Below are positions 15,689-24,068 of a stretch of 64,000 bases of DNA, in pieces. Under the pieces are notes generated by a model that did no database searches, was not told the origin of the DNA, and saw only the letters and a list, made by a program, of their open reading frames with translations. The stretch is from Halopiger xanaduensis SH-6 (GTDB lineage Archaea > Halobacteriota > Halobacteria > Halobacteriales > Natrialbaceae). Numbering within the stretch: the stretch's first letter is position 1; every line of letters begins with the position of its first letter. Made by a program: the position numbers and the translations under genes. Where the stretch lies: positions 2,864,270 to 2,928,269 of the forward strand of contig NC_015666.1 of the NCBI RefSeq assembly GCF_000217715.1, given 5' to 3'.

Positions 15689-16771
15689 ATGAAACGGACG
15701 CGACGCGCAGCGCTTGCGATGCTCGCCGGCTCGAGCGGCCTCCTCGCCGTGGACACGCTCGGATTCTCGAGCGGCGGCGCCGAGCGTCCCGTCGACGTCG
15801 AGGTCGTCAGCGACGCGGACGCGTACCTCGGACTGGTCGACCGCGACGACTCGACCGACGGCGTCGAAACGGGCGGCGTTCTGTTCGAGGAATCGTCGAA
15901 CGACGACCGCTATCCGCCCGCCTCGTTCGAGGTCGTCAATCAGTTGACCGAGCCGATCGCGCTCTCGCTTACGCTCGGGGACGATCGGCTGCGGTTCGTC
16001 GACCTGAACGCTGAGGGTCGCATCGAAGGCGATCACGGACGGCGGCTCCCCGACGCCGACCTCGAGCCCGGCGACGAAATCGCGCTCGCGATCGATCTGT
16101 CGCTCCCGTCGGAACGTTCGACGGCGATCGACCTCGACTCGATCACGACGACGCTCGAGATCGACGCTGCGGGGTCGGCGACCAGCGTCGAGGCCGAACG
16201 AACGCTCACCCTCGTCTCCGACGTGTGGGCCGTAATCGACTGCTGCGCCGCCCGCGGTTTACCCGAGGGGCTGGTCGTCGTCAGGAACCGTCGACTCGAG
16301 GACGACCCATCGCTGGTCGTAGAGTGGATCGACTGCGGGGACGGGACGGCTTCCGTCCTCCGCGAGATCACGTCGTTCCCGCCGCCGAAGCTGAAGCTGT
16401 CGCTTTTCGACGATCGTCGGTCTCGAACGGGCGGCGCTAGCGCTCGTCTTCAGGCGGCCGGGAACGACGCGGAGTCCGATCCGGAGCGCGAGACTGAACC
16501 GACCGTCGCTTCCGCGGACGACGTCGCCCTCGATGTCGATCGTGGCGGACCTTCCCGTTCGAAGTCCCGAACGCGTTCGACGGCGGATAGCGCCGGTTCC
16601 AGTACCGCCGACGGCAATCGATCGGCAACTAGATCCGACGCCGACGATTCGTCCGCCTTCGTCGTCGAGATCGATCCCGAACCGGACGCCGACGCCGAGG
16701 GGGCCGACTCGAGACGCGTCGAAACGGTCGACGTGTCGGCCGATTCGATTTCCGGAGAGAGCGGGGGGTGA
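15689..16771 (+). CDS. Secreted DUF1102-like protein with long disordered tail
   Basis: A 360-residue exported protein. The leader RTRRAALAMLAGSSGLLAV (twin arginine, then hydrophobic) is followed by PVDVEVVSDADAYLGLVD, the same opening of the mature chain as in the secreted pair at 13.3-14.3 kb. The domain continues through FEVVNQLTEPIALSLTLGDD and LEPGDEIALAIDLSLPSE to about residue 175, then a short segment with DCCAARG and a long S/D/R-rich tail that is probably disordered. No anchor helix is visible. It is downstream of the regulator gene by 111 bases and is probably part of the island. Confidence 0.72.
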   Translation: MKRTRRAALAMLAGSSGLLAVDTLGFSSGGAERPVDVEVVSDADAYLGLVDRDDSTDGVETGGVLFEESSNDDRYPPASFEVVNQLTEPIALSLTLGDDRLRFVDLNAEGRIEGDHGRRLPDADLEPGDEIALAIDLSLPSERSTAIDLDSITTTLEIDAAGSATSVEAERTLTLVSDVWAVIDCCAARGLPEGLVVVRNRRLEDDPSLVVEWIDCGDGTASVLREITSFPPPKLKLSLFDDRRSRTGGASARLQAAGNDAESDPERETEPTVASADDVALDVDRGGPSRSKSRTRSTADSAGSSTADGNRSATRSDADDSSAFVVEIDPEPDADAEGADSRRVETVDVSADSISGESGG

Positions 16772-16835
16772 GGTGAGGGATGGGATGACCGTCGTTCCGG
16801 CGTTCGAGCGACCGCTCTTCTCCACTCGATAGGTC

Positions 16836-17762
16836 CTACGACAGCGGCTCGACGACCTCGTCCGCGAACCGCTCGAGCGCGCGCTCGCTGTCCTCGTTCT
16901 CGAGGCCGACGATGACGTGGTCGACGCCGTACTCCTCGAGGCGCCGGAAGTAGTCGCGGAACCACTCGACGCCGGCCCGATAGCCGAGGTGTAACTGCTC
17001 GGGTTGCGCCGCGGGATCGTCGGCCAACTCGGCGCGAACGGCCATCGCGTAGGGCTTGTCGCCCGCGTCGGCGCGCCAGTCCTCGAGGTAGCCCTCGAGC
17101 GTCCGCTCGGGGAGGTGGTAGAAGAGCCAGCCGTCGCCGTGCTCGGCGATCCACTCCCGGGTCTGGCGGGCGTTTCCGGTCGGCAGCATCGGTATGGTCT
17201 CCGTCGTGGGCTTCGGAACGACCTCGAGTTGCCCGTCGAGCGAGCCCCACTCGCCCTCGAGATCGGGGAACTCCTCGCGCCAGAGTGTCCGGACGGCTTC
17301 GAATCGTTCACGAAACACCTCGCCGCGCGCCTCGCGGTCGACGTCGAAGGCCGGGTACTCGGGATCGCGGTCGCCCGAGGCGACCCCGAGGACGAGCCGC
17401 CCGTCCGAGAGCCGGTCGACCGTCGCGGCCGATTTCGCGACGTGGATCGGATGGCGGAGCGTCAGGACGACGCTCGAGGTACCCAGTGCTACCTCGTCGG
17501 TGTGGGCGGCGACGTGGGAGAGCCACGGCCACGTGTCGAACGTCTGTCCCGCGTCGCCGAACTGCGGCCAGTAGGTCGGCACGTCGCGCGCCCAGAGCCC
17601 GGCGAAGCCCAATTCCTCCGCGCGTTTCGCGAGGTGGACTTCCCCGTTGACGTCCGGCGTCGACCGGTTCGCGCCCGTGATCGGAAATCCGGCGCCGAAG
17701 GTTAGCCCGTCCGCCTCGAACAAGCGTCGATAGCCGGCGTTCGCGTGTCCTCGAGTCGGCAT
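16836..17762 (-). CDS. LLM-class flavin-dependent oxidoreductase
   Basis: A 308-residue TIM-barrel oxidoreductase of the bacterial luciferase-like family, using FMN or F420. Seen features: LTFGAGFPI at strand 1, LAKRAEELGFAGLWARDVPT, LGTSSVVLTLRHPIHVAKSA and the family loop DRLSDGRLVLGVASGDRDPE, then TGNARQTREWIAEHGDGWLF. The substrate cannot be inferred, and no monooxygenase partner or reductase is adjacent. A second, different LLM protein is encoded at 57.6 kb. It is convergent with the preceding secreted protein gene. Confidence 0.88.
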   Translation of the reverse strand: MPTRGHANAGYRRLFEADGLTFGAGFPITGANRSTPDVNGEVHLAKRAEELGFAGLWARDVPTYWPQFGDAGQTFDTWPWLSHVAAHTDEVALGTSSVVLTLRHPIHVAKSAATVDRLSDGRLVLGVASGDRDPEYPAFDVDREARGEVFRERFEAVRTLWREEFPDLEGEWGSLDGQLEVVPKPTTETIPMLPTGNARQTREWIAEHGDGWLFYHLPERTLEGYLEDWRADAGDKPYAMAVRAELADDPAAQPEQLHLGYRAGVEWFRDYFRRLEEYGVDHVIVGLENEDSERALERFADEVVEPLS

Positions 17763-17864
17763 TCGCTCGAGCTATCGGCTCCGGGCGGATGTCGATGTCG
17801 GTACCGGTTCGCGAGAAGCGGCTGCGCGTCGGTCCGGTCCCCGCCGCTCGACATCGGCGAGCGA

Positions 17865-18923
17865 TCAGATCTCGACGGTGAACGGCGCGAACTCCGCGGC
17901 GTTGCTCGCGAAGCCGCCGAGCAGCGCCGCCACGCCCTCGAGGTCGTCGGTGTCGATCAGTTCCACGGGCGTGTGCATGTACCGGTTGGGGACGCTGACG
18001 ACCTGCGACGGGATCCCGCCCGCGGCGGTGAAGAAGCCGTCGGCGTCCGTCCCCGTGCCGCGGCCGAGCGCTTCGACCTGCACGTCGATCCCGCGATCGT
18101 CGGCGACCGAACGGAGGGCGTCGAAGAGGACCGGGTGGTTCGAACTGCCGCGGCCGAGCGCCGGGCCCTCGCCGAGGCCCATTTGACTCGTCTTCCCGCT
18201 CGGCGCGGAGGGGTAGTCGACCGCGTGGCCGACGTCGACGACGACGGCGGCGTCCGGCTGGAGGTCGAAGCCGACCATCTGCGCGCCCTTGACGCCGACT
18301 TCCTCCTGAACGGTCGAAACGGCGTAGACGGTCGCCTCGGCTCCGGCTTCGACAGCCGCCCGAAAGCCCTCGGCGGCGGCCCACGTCCCGACGCGGTTGT
18401 CGATGCCGCGGGCGGCGAGGCGCGTCTCCGAGAGCCACGACACCGTCGAAGAGAACGTGATCGGGTCGCCGATCTCGAGGCGCTCGCTTGCCTCCTCCTC
18501 GCTTTCGGCGCCGATGTCGATCCAGAGGTCCGACACCTCGGGTTCGTCGTCGTCCTCGCGGAGGTGGATCGCCGTCTGGCCGACGACCCCGTCGACGGGT
18601 CCGTCCGCAGCGTGGATCGTCACGTGCTGGCCTCGAGAGATCGACGGGTCGCTGCCGCCGATGGGCCCCGGCCTGACGAAGCCGTTCTCGTCGATCGACC
18701 GGACGATAAAGCCGATCTCGTCGGCGTGGCCGGTCAGGGCGATCTCGGGGGCGTCGGCCTCGCCCTCGTGTACGGCGATGGCGTTGCCGTAGTCGTCCGT
18801 CCGTACCTCGTCCGCGAACTGGTCGACGTACTCGAGCCAGACGCGCTGGCCGCGCGTTTCGTACCCCGACGGGGAAGGCGTCTCGAGCAGGTCGACGAGA
18901 AAGTCGCGCGCTGTCGATTCCAT
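17865..18923 (-). CDS. M42 family metallopeptidase (TET-like aminopeptidase)
   Basis: A 352-residue cocatalytic di-metal aminopeptidase. Motifs: LTGHADEIGFIVR (first metal His/Asp), ARGIDNRVGTWAAAEGF (bridging Asp), TVQEEVGVKGAQ (catalytic Glu-Glu), VVVDVGHAVDYP (Asp) and NRYMHTPVELID (His). Homologues assemble into dodecameric tetrahedral particles that trim peptides released by the proteasome (family knowledge). The ATG at 18923 gives MESTARDFLVDLLETPSPSG, the usual N-terminus; the longer upstream frame is arginine-rich and not family-like. Confidence 0.93.
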   Translation of the reverse strand: MESTARDFLVDLLETPSPSGYETRGQRVWLEYVDQFADEVRTDDYGNAIAVHEGEADAPEIALTGHADEIGFIVRSIDENGFVRPGPIGGSDPSISRGQHVTIHAADGPVDGVVGQTAIHLREDDDEPEVSDLWIDIGAESEEEASERLEIGDPITFSSTVSWLSETRLAARGIDNRVGTWAAAEGFRAAVEAGAEATVYAVSTVQEEVGVKGAQMVGFDLQPDAAVVVDVGHAVDYPSAPSGKTSQMGLGEGPALGRGSSNHPVLFDALRSVADDRGIDVQVEALGRGTGTDADGFFTAAGGIPSQVVSVPNRYMHTPVELIDTDDLEGVAALLGGFASNAAEFAPFTVEI

Positions 18924-19134
18924 ACGGTACCTTGCGCAGGCGGATTGAATAGCTGTCCGATACGCCGTGCGTTTTGTGCCGGTCGTCAGCTGAGCGGCCG
19001 GGCCTTCTCCCCCTTCGCCGCGAACGGTCGATCGGCTACGCGGCGCGAAAAATCTACCAGCGACTCGAGTAGCAGACGGGATGAACGCAAAAAATAACTG
19101 CAAAGCAGCGGGTCAGCAGGTCAGCGCGGCCCGA

Positions 19135-21111
19135 TCAGTCGTCGGCGGGCGCGGCGCCGCTGCCGCTCTCCTCGGCCTGTTCCTTCGTCCAGGCGAGCTT
19201 GCCGCCGGCCGCGAGGATGTCGCGCTCGCGTTCGGAGGCGTCGAGAACCGCCGTGTACTCGTCCTCGCCGTTGACGCGGACGGTGAACTCCTCCTGGCCG
19301 GAGGTGACGCCCTCGTAGACGTCGTCGACGATCTCGATCTCGTCGCCCTGGTCGATGTTCTCGTAGGTGTCCTCGTCGATCGTCAGCGGCACGATGCCGA
19401 AGTTAAAGAGGTTCGCGCGGTGGATACGCGCGAAGCTCTGTGCGAGGACGCCCTCGATACCGAGGTACATCGGACACATCGCGGCGTGCTCTCGCGAGGA
19501 GCCCTGGCCGTAGTTCTCGCCGGCGACGAGGAAGCCGCCGTCGGCGTTCTTGGCGCGCTCGGCGAAGGTGTCGTCGACGCGGCTGAGGGTGAACTCCGAG
19601 AGCTTCTCGATGTTCGACCGGTACATCAGGATGTCCTGCGTCGCAGGAATGATGTGGTCGGTCGTGATGTTGTCCTCCATCTTCAGGAGGGCCTCGCCCT
19701 CGATGTCCGCGTCCAGCTGGTCCTTCAGCGGGACGTCGCCGATGTTCGGGCCCTTGACGAGTTCGTCGTCGACGGCCTCGTCCGGCGAGATGAGGTCCGT
19801 CTTCGAGCCGTCGTACTCGTCGGGAAGCTCGACGCCGGGCGCCTCGAGGTCGCCGAGTTCGTCGGCGAGGTCTCGGGGGTCGACGATTTCGCCCTTGATG
19901 GCCGCCGCGGTGGCGACCTCCGGCGAACAGAGGTAGACGTTGTCGTCTTCGATGCCGGAGCGGCCCTCGAAGTTACGGTTGAACGTCCGCAGCGAGACGG
20001 AGTCGCTGGCGGGCACGTGACCGATGCCGATACAGGCGCCGCAGGTGGCTTCGGAGAAGTTGACGCCGGCGGCCATCATCTCCGCGACCCAGCCCTGGCG
20101 GGCGAGCATCTCGGAGGCCTGCTTGGAGCCGGGGGCGACGATCATGTCGGTCTTCTTGTCGACCTCGCGGCCCTCGAGCATCTTCGCGCCGGGGAGGATG
20201 TCCTCGTAGCCGCCGTTGGTACAGGAGCCGACGATGACCTGGTCGACGTCCTGGCCGGCGACCTCGCTGACGGGGACGACGTTGTCGGGCATCGACGGCT
20301 GGGCGATCAGCGGTTCGAGGTCCGAGAGGTCGACGACGATCTCGTCGTCGTACTCGGCGTCCTCGTCGGGCTGAATCTCCTCGAAGTCGTCGGCGCGGTC
20401 GAGGCGCTCGAGGTAGTCTTTGGTCTGCTCGTCGGTCGGGAAGATCGACGAGGTCGCGCCGAGCTCGGTGCCCATGTTGGTGATGGTCATGCGCTCGGGC
20501 GCGGTGAGCGACTCGACACCGGGGCCGGTGTACTCGAGGATCTTGCCGACGCCGCCCTTGACGCTGAGTCGGCGCAGCAGCTCGAGGATGACGTCCTTCG
20601 CGGTGGCCCACTCGGGGAGTTCGCCCTCGAGGCGGACGTTGACGATCTCGGGCATCTCGATGTAGTACGGTGCGCCGCCCATGGCGACGGTGACGTCGAT
20701 CCCGCCGGCGCCGATCGCCAGCTGGCCGAGCCCGCCGGGGGTCGGCGTGTGGGAGTCCGAACCCAGCAGCGTCTTGCCGGGCGCCGCGAAGTTCTCGCGG
20801 TGGACGTTGTGGCAGATACCGTTACCGGGGCGAGAGAAGTACGCGCCGTATTTGCCGGCCGCAGATCGCAGGAAGCGGTGGTCGTCGGTGTTTTTGAAGT
20901 CGAACTGGTAGGTCTGGTGGTCGCAGTACTGAGCGGCGATTTCGGTCTGGACTTCGTCCAGTCCCATCGCTTCGAACTGGAGCCAGACCATCGTGCCGGT
21001 CGTGTCCTGGGTGAGCACCTGGTCGATCTCGATCCCGATTTCCTCGCCGGTCTCGAGTTCGCCGTCGACGAGGTGGTCGTCGAGAACCTTTTCGGTGAGA
21101 GTCTGTCCCAT
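19135..21111 (-). CDS. acn: Aconitate hydratase
   Basis: A 658-residue aconitase converting citrate to isocitrate in the TCA cycle. Substrate and cluster motifs are intact: LLGSDSHTPTPGGLGQLAIG, GSCTNGGYEDI (first cluster cysteine), FSEATCGACIGIGH (two more cysteines) and the swivel domain with GENYGQGSSREHAA. The length and the organisation, with domain 4 at the C-terminus, fit the archaeal/mitochondrial-like aconitase used by haloarchaea. It is monocistronic and divergent from dut. The tail is short and acidic with a CxxC-free end. Confidence 0.96.
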   Translation of the reverse strand: MGQTLTEKVLDDHLVDGELETGEEIGIEIDQVLTQDTTGTMVWLQFEAMGLDEVQTEIAAQYCDHQTYQFDFKNTDDHRFLRSAAGKYGAYFSRPGNGICHNVHRENFAAPGKTLLGSDSHTPTPGGLGQLAIGAGGIDVTVAMGGAPYYIEMPEIVNVRLEGELPEWATAKDVILELLRRLSVKGGVGKILEYTGPGVESLTAPERMTITNMGTELGATSSIFPTDEQTKDYLERLDRADDFEEIQPDEDAEYDDEIVVDLSDLEPLIAQPSMPDNVVPVSEVAGQDVDQVIVGSCTNGGYEDILPGAKMLEGREVDKKTDMIVAPGSKQASEMLARQGWVAEMMAAGVNFSEATCGACIGIGHVPASDSVSLRTFNRNFEGRSGIEDDNVYLCSPEVATAAAIKGEIVDPRDLADELGDLEAPGVELPDEYDGSKTDLISPDEAVDDELVKGPNIGDVPLKDQLDADIEGEALLKMEDNITTDHIIPATQDILMYRSNIEKLSEFTLSRVDDTFAERAKNADGGFLVAGENYGQGSSREHAAMCPMYLGIEGVLAQSFARIHRANLFNFGIVPLTIDEDTYENIDQGDEIEIVDDVYEGVTSGQEEFTVRVNGEDEYTAVLDASERERDILAAGGKLAWTKEQAEESGSGAAPADD

Positions 21112-21443
21112 AGCACCCGGAACTCGGCTTTCCGGCGTGATAAATCCAGCGTGTTTCCATGAGGAACGACCGTGTTAATCACGTCCGTCGCGGCAGTTTT
21201 CGAGTAAGTATTGCCGCACAACTGTACGTCCATCAACCTCGTCCTATTGTCCCGTCATTTGACCCGTTCCGGGACGGCCTTCGGGACGATCGAATCACTC
21301 CCGTGGATTTCGATATCGTCCGGAAGACGGTAATGCGCGCTGGTGCCATCCGATCCGGTTCCGGACAGCACCCTGCGTGTCGACCGCTCACGGGGTCGAC
21401 GCGAACGGACACGCTTTTCTAGACCCTCGCTGCTACTACCGAC
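21112..21443. other. Divergent acn-dut intergenic region
   Basis: About 330 bases without a supportable gene. It must hold both divergent promoters; AT-richer patches occur near 21175-21250. I see no strong palindrome, RNA gene or repeat here. Confidence 0.5.
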
Positions 21444-21926
21444 ATGTTCCGTTCCGGTGCGTTCGTCGCCGAGCACGTCTCGCCGACGACCGACGAGCAA
21501 GTCCAACCCAACGGCGTCGACCTCACGCTCGACATCGTCTTCGAGCAGTTAGAGCCGGGTCGCATCGGCCGCGACGGCAAGCAGATCGGCGACCGCGTCG
21601 CCCGCCCGCTCGAGGAACTCGAGCAGAAAGACCCCGACACGTACTACCTCCCGAAGGGGGCCTACGTCGCCCGCTACGGCGAGCGGATCGAGATTCCGGA
21701 GGGCCACATCGGCTTCGTCTACCCGCGTTCGTCGCTGATGCGAAATTCCTGCATGCTCAACACCGCCGTCTGGGACGCCGGCTATGAGGGCCGCGGCGAG
21801 GGACTGTTGCAGGTCCACCACGACGTCGAGATCGCGCGCGGTGCGCGAATCGCCCAACTCGTCCTCGCCGAAGCCGACCACGAGGACGTCTACGACGGCA
21901 GTTACCAGGGCGAGAACCTCGAGTAG
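21444..21926 (+). CDS. dut: dUTP diphosphatase (dCTP deaminase/dUTPase family)
   Basis: A 160-residue nucleotide hydrolase that removes dUTP and so keeps uracil out of DNA. It has the trimeric dUTPase/Dcd fold motifs: QPNGVDLTLD (substrate binding), EIPEGHIGFVYPRSSLMRNS (PRSS motif) and TAVWDAGYEGRGEGLLQVHH. The N-terminus MFRSGAFVAEHV is what I know from haloarchaeal dUTPases; haloarchaeal dCTP deaminase starts differently and carries GRSS. A bifunctional deaminase/diphosphatase role cannot be excluded. It is monocistronic. Confidence 0.85.
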   Translation: MFRSGAFVAEHVSPTTDEQVQPNGVDLTLDIVFEQLEPGRIGRDGKQIGDRVARPLEELEQKDPDTYYLPKGAYVARYGERIEIPEGHIGFVYPRSSLMRNSCMLNTAVWDAGYEGRGEGLLQVHHDVEIARGARIAQLVLAEADHEDVYDGSYQGENLE

Positions 21927-21939
21927 CTCGATTCGGACG

Positions 21940-22061
21940 CCGGTCGTCCATCGCACCGCAGGTCACTCGTCGACCATCGCACGTCACTCGTCATTCGTCG
22001 TCCATCGCCTGTCGCACGTCATTCGTCGCCCATCGTCCGTCACTCGTCGCCCGTCAGTTCC
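21940..22061. repeat. Degenerate tandem repeat, unit near GTCACTCGTCGCCCATCG
   Basis: The spacer between dut and the next gene is built from imperfect copies of a TCGTC / GTCAYTCGTC / CCATCG pattern: at least four phrases of roughly 18-33 bases containing GTCACTCGTC or GTCATTCGTC followed by CGNCCATCG. It is low-complexity DNA with no coding or promoter signal of its own. Slippage or local duplication is the likely origin. Confidence 0.65.
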
Positions 22062-22127
22062 CATCCGATACGTCCGGATTTCCCCGTCACGTACGGTTTT
22101 GCCGTTCGCGATCGTACCACGAATCGC

Positions 22128-22688
22128 ATGATGGCGACCACCCACGTCTTCGCCGCGCTCGCTCTCCTCGCGCCGGTCGCCTACGCAGTCCCCGGATTCG
22201 CGACGCCGCTGGCCGCCGGCGCCGTCCTCGGCGGTCTCGCACCCGATTTCGACCTGCCCCTCGAGCACCGGCGAACCTTCCACTTCCCGCTTCTCGGACT
22301 CGCGGTCGCCGTCCCGACCGCCGCGCTTGCGATCGTCGCCCCCTCGACCACGATCGTCGCCCTCGCGGCGTTCGCCGTCGCCGCGTGGCTCCACGCCGCC
22401 AGCGACGCGATCGGCGGCGGGCCGGAGATGGATCCGTGGAACGGGCGCACCGAGCGGGCGGTGTACGACCACGTCCGCGGGCGGTGGATCCGCCCGCGTC
22501 GCTGGGTCCGCTACGACGGCGCCCCCGAGGACGCCGCGCTCGCGATCGGCCTCGCGGTCCCCGCGCTCGCCGTCTACGACGGCTGGGTGACGGCCGTGCT
22601 ACTCATCGGGATCGTTGTTTCCCTCGCGTACGCGCTGGTTCGGCGCCGATTGGTCGACTGGACCGCCGACTGGAACTGGCTCGAGTGA
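22128..22688 (+). CDS. Membrane-bound metal-dependent hydrolase-like protein (YdjM/DUF457 type)
   Basis: A 186-residue membrane protein. TTHVFAALALLAPVAYAVPG starts with the conserved His of YdjM-like proteins, followed by GAVLGGLAPDFDLP (PDxD) and HRRTFHFPLLGL (His-rich), and AWLHAASDAIGGGPEMDPWN (HxxxD) in the middle. These histidines and aspartates are the proposed metal ligands of the family. Four or five transmembrane helices are evident. The second Met (22131) is an equally possible start. Physiological role unknown. Confidence 0.8.
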   Translation: MMATTHVFAALALLAPVAYAVPGFATPLAAGAVLGGLAPDFDLPLEHRRTFHFPLLGLAVAVPTAALAIVAPSTTIVALAAFAVAAWLHAASDAIGGGPEMDPWNGRTERAVYDHVRGRWIRPRRWVRYDGAPEDAALAIGLAVPALAVYDGWVTAVLLIGIVVSLAYALVRRRLVDWTADWNWLE

Positions 22689-22798
22689 ATCGCTCCTCGC
22701 GGGAACGACGAACCCGACACCCGAGCGCCTCGAGCGTCGCCGGAGCCGCCGTCGGCGCAAGTCGGAACGCTGATACCATCGCTGTTCGAGCCACCGAT

Positions 22799-23263
22799 AT
22801 GATCGATACGTTTCTCGCACGGACGGCACACCTGGTGTTCGCCGCGCTCTGGGCCGGCAGCGTCTTCTACGTCGCGTTCGTCGTGCTGCCGCTCGCCCGC
22901 GACGGCGAGTTCAACACGACGCGACCGCTCGAGGCGATTTCGGGCAAACTCACGACGATCTCGCGCGTGAGTTCGCTCGCTCTGCTGCTTTCCGGCGGCC
23001 ACCTCGCGGGCCGGGGGTACACGTTCGAGAGCCTCGTCGGGACGACGAACGGCCGGCTCGTGCTCGTGATGGTCGGCCTCTGGCTGGTCCTGACCGGACT
23101 CGTCGAGGTCGGCAGCAAGCGCCTCGAGTCGGGACTCAACGGGAAGAAACTGCGCGAACCCGCAGCAAACGTCCTGGGACTCTACCGCGTGGCAGCTGTC
23201 GTCGGAATCGCGCTCCTCGTGGTCGCAGGCGTGATCACGTCGGGCGTTGCTGCGTCTCTCTAA
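22799..23263 (+). CDS. CopD-like small membrane protein
   Basis: A 154-residue, four-helix membrane protein. The N-terminus DTFLARTAHLVFAALWAGSV and the paired conserved-looking His and Trp in helix 1, LALLLSGGHLAGRGYTFESL in helix 2, and a helix 3/4 pair flanking GLNGKKLREP resemble the CopD/copper-resistance-D domain. The ATG at 22799 follows an A-rich CCACCGAT context; the longer upstream frame is arginine-rich. It may transport or bind copper or only share the fold. Confidence 0.7.
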   Translation: MIDTFLARTAHLVFAALWAGSVFYVAFVVLPLARDGEFNTTRPLEAISGKLTTISRVSSLALLLSGGHLAGRGYTFESLVGTTNGRLVLVMVGLWLVLTGLVEVGSKRLESGLNGKKLREPAANVLGLYRVAAVVGIALLVVAGVITSGVAASL

Positions 23264-23423
23264 CTCTCCGGGAAGCAGTTCGACGGGTGCGGCTATCGTC
23301 GGCCAGTCGTCCGAGCGACCGTCCGACAGCGAACTGAACGCCCGGTGGATTCCGCACGATCTGTTCAACAGCTATCATACATTCTTGCGAAAGATACTTA
23401 GTCGGTTACTGTAACGTACTCCC

Positions 23424-23861
23424 ATGATGTTCAGGGGCAAAGAAATCGCACTGTCGCTGCTCGCGGTCGGGACGGCCGCGGTCGCCGGCTACGTGCTTCA
23501 ATCCGAGCGATCACAGACGGGCGCCGCACGGTCGAAGGCCGACCTCGGCGCGCGGATCGTCGGGCCGAGCGAGGTGCCCGACGACGCAACCATCGTCGAC
23601 GCGTCGTCCCGCCAGCTCGACGAGATTCCCGGCGCGCGACGCGCGCTCCAGCGCGCCGTTCGCAACGACGCCGCCGACGAGTGGGAGCACGTGACCCTCG
23701 AGCAGGACGGCGCCTGGTCCGTCGTCGACAGGATTCGCGGCTCGTTACCGTACTACGACGGAAATGGCCACGAGTACAACGGCGTCTACGTTCACTACGA
23801 CGATCGCATCCTCGTCCTCGACGCGATCGGCTGGGCCCGGCTGCAGGAGCCGCTTCAGTAG
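23424..23861 (+). CDS. Hypothetical protein with N-terminal membrane anchor
   Basis: A 145-residue protein. One hydrophobic segment (EIALSLLAVGTAAVAGYVL, about 6-24) is followed by a soluble domain with VPDDATIVDASSRQLDEIPG, RALQRAVRNDAADEWEHV and a C-terminal beta part YYDGNGHEYNGVYVHYDDRI. I recognise a conserved haloarchaeal look but no named family. The upstream AT-rich stretch (23365-23410) is probably its promoter. It stands alone. Confidence 0.65.
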   Translation: MMFRGKEIALSLLAVGTAAVAGYVLQSERSQTGAARSKADLGARIVGPSEVPDDATIVDASSRQLDEIPGARRALQRAVRNDAADEWEHVTLEQDGAWSVVDRIRGSLPYYDGNGHEYNGVYVHYDDRILVLDAIGWARLQEPLQ

Positions 23862-24068
23862 GCCGATAGCTCGGTACCCGCTCGCGTTCACGTTCAGTAC
23901 CGGTCTACTCGCACGCGTTCGGCGACGGTCGGCTCGAGAGCGTTCGTTTGCGCTCCGTTCGTAGTCGTCAATTCTTCTCCGTTCTTCTTGTAGGTCGTCC
24001 AGTTTCCGACCGCAGGTCGCGAACGCGGAATCACAACCACTACCACTCACCCCCGCGGAACTCCTCTC

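Noticed and set aside
19081-21162. A 693-codon open frame on the plus strand opposite aconitase
   Set aside because: It is the GC-driven mirror of acn: the minus strand carries all aconitase motifs, and the plus-strand peptide is V/D/G/L-rich without any recognised motif.
21444-21926. Assignment as dCTP deaminase
   Set aside because: The PRSSL motif and the N-terminus fit the haloarchaeal dUTPase; a bifunctional enzyme remains possible.
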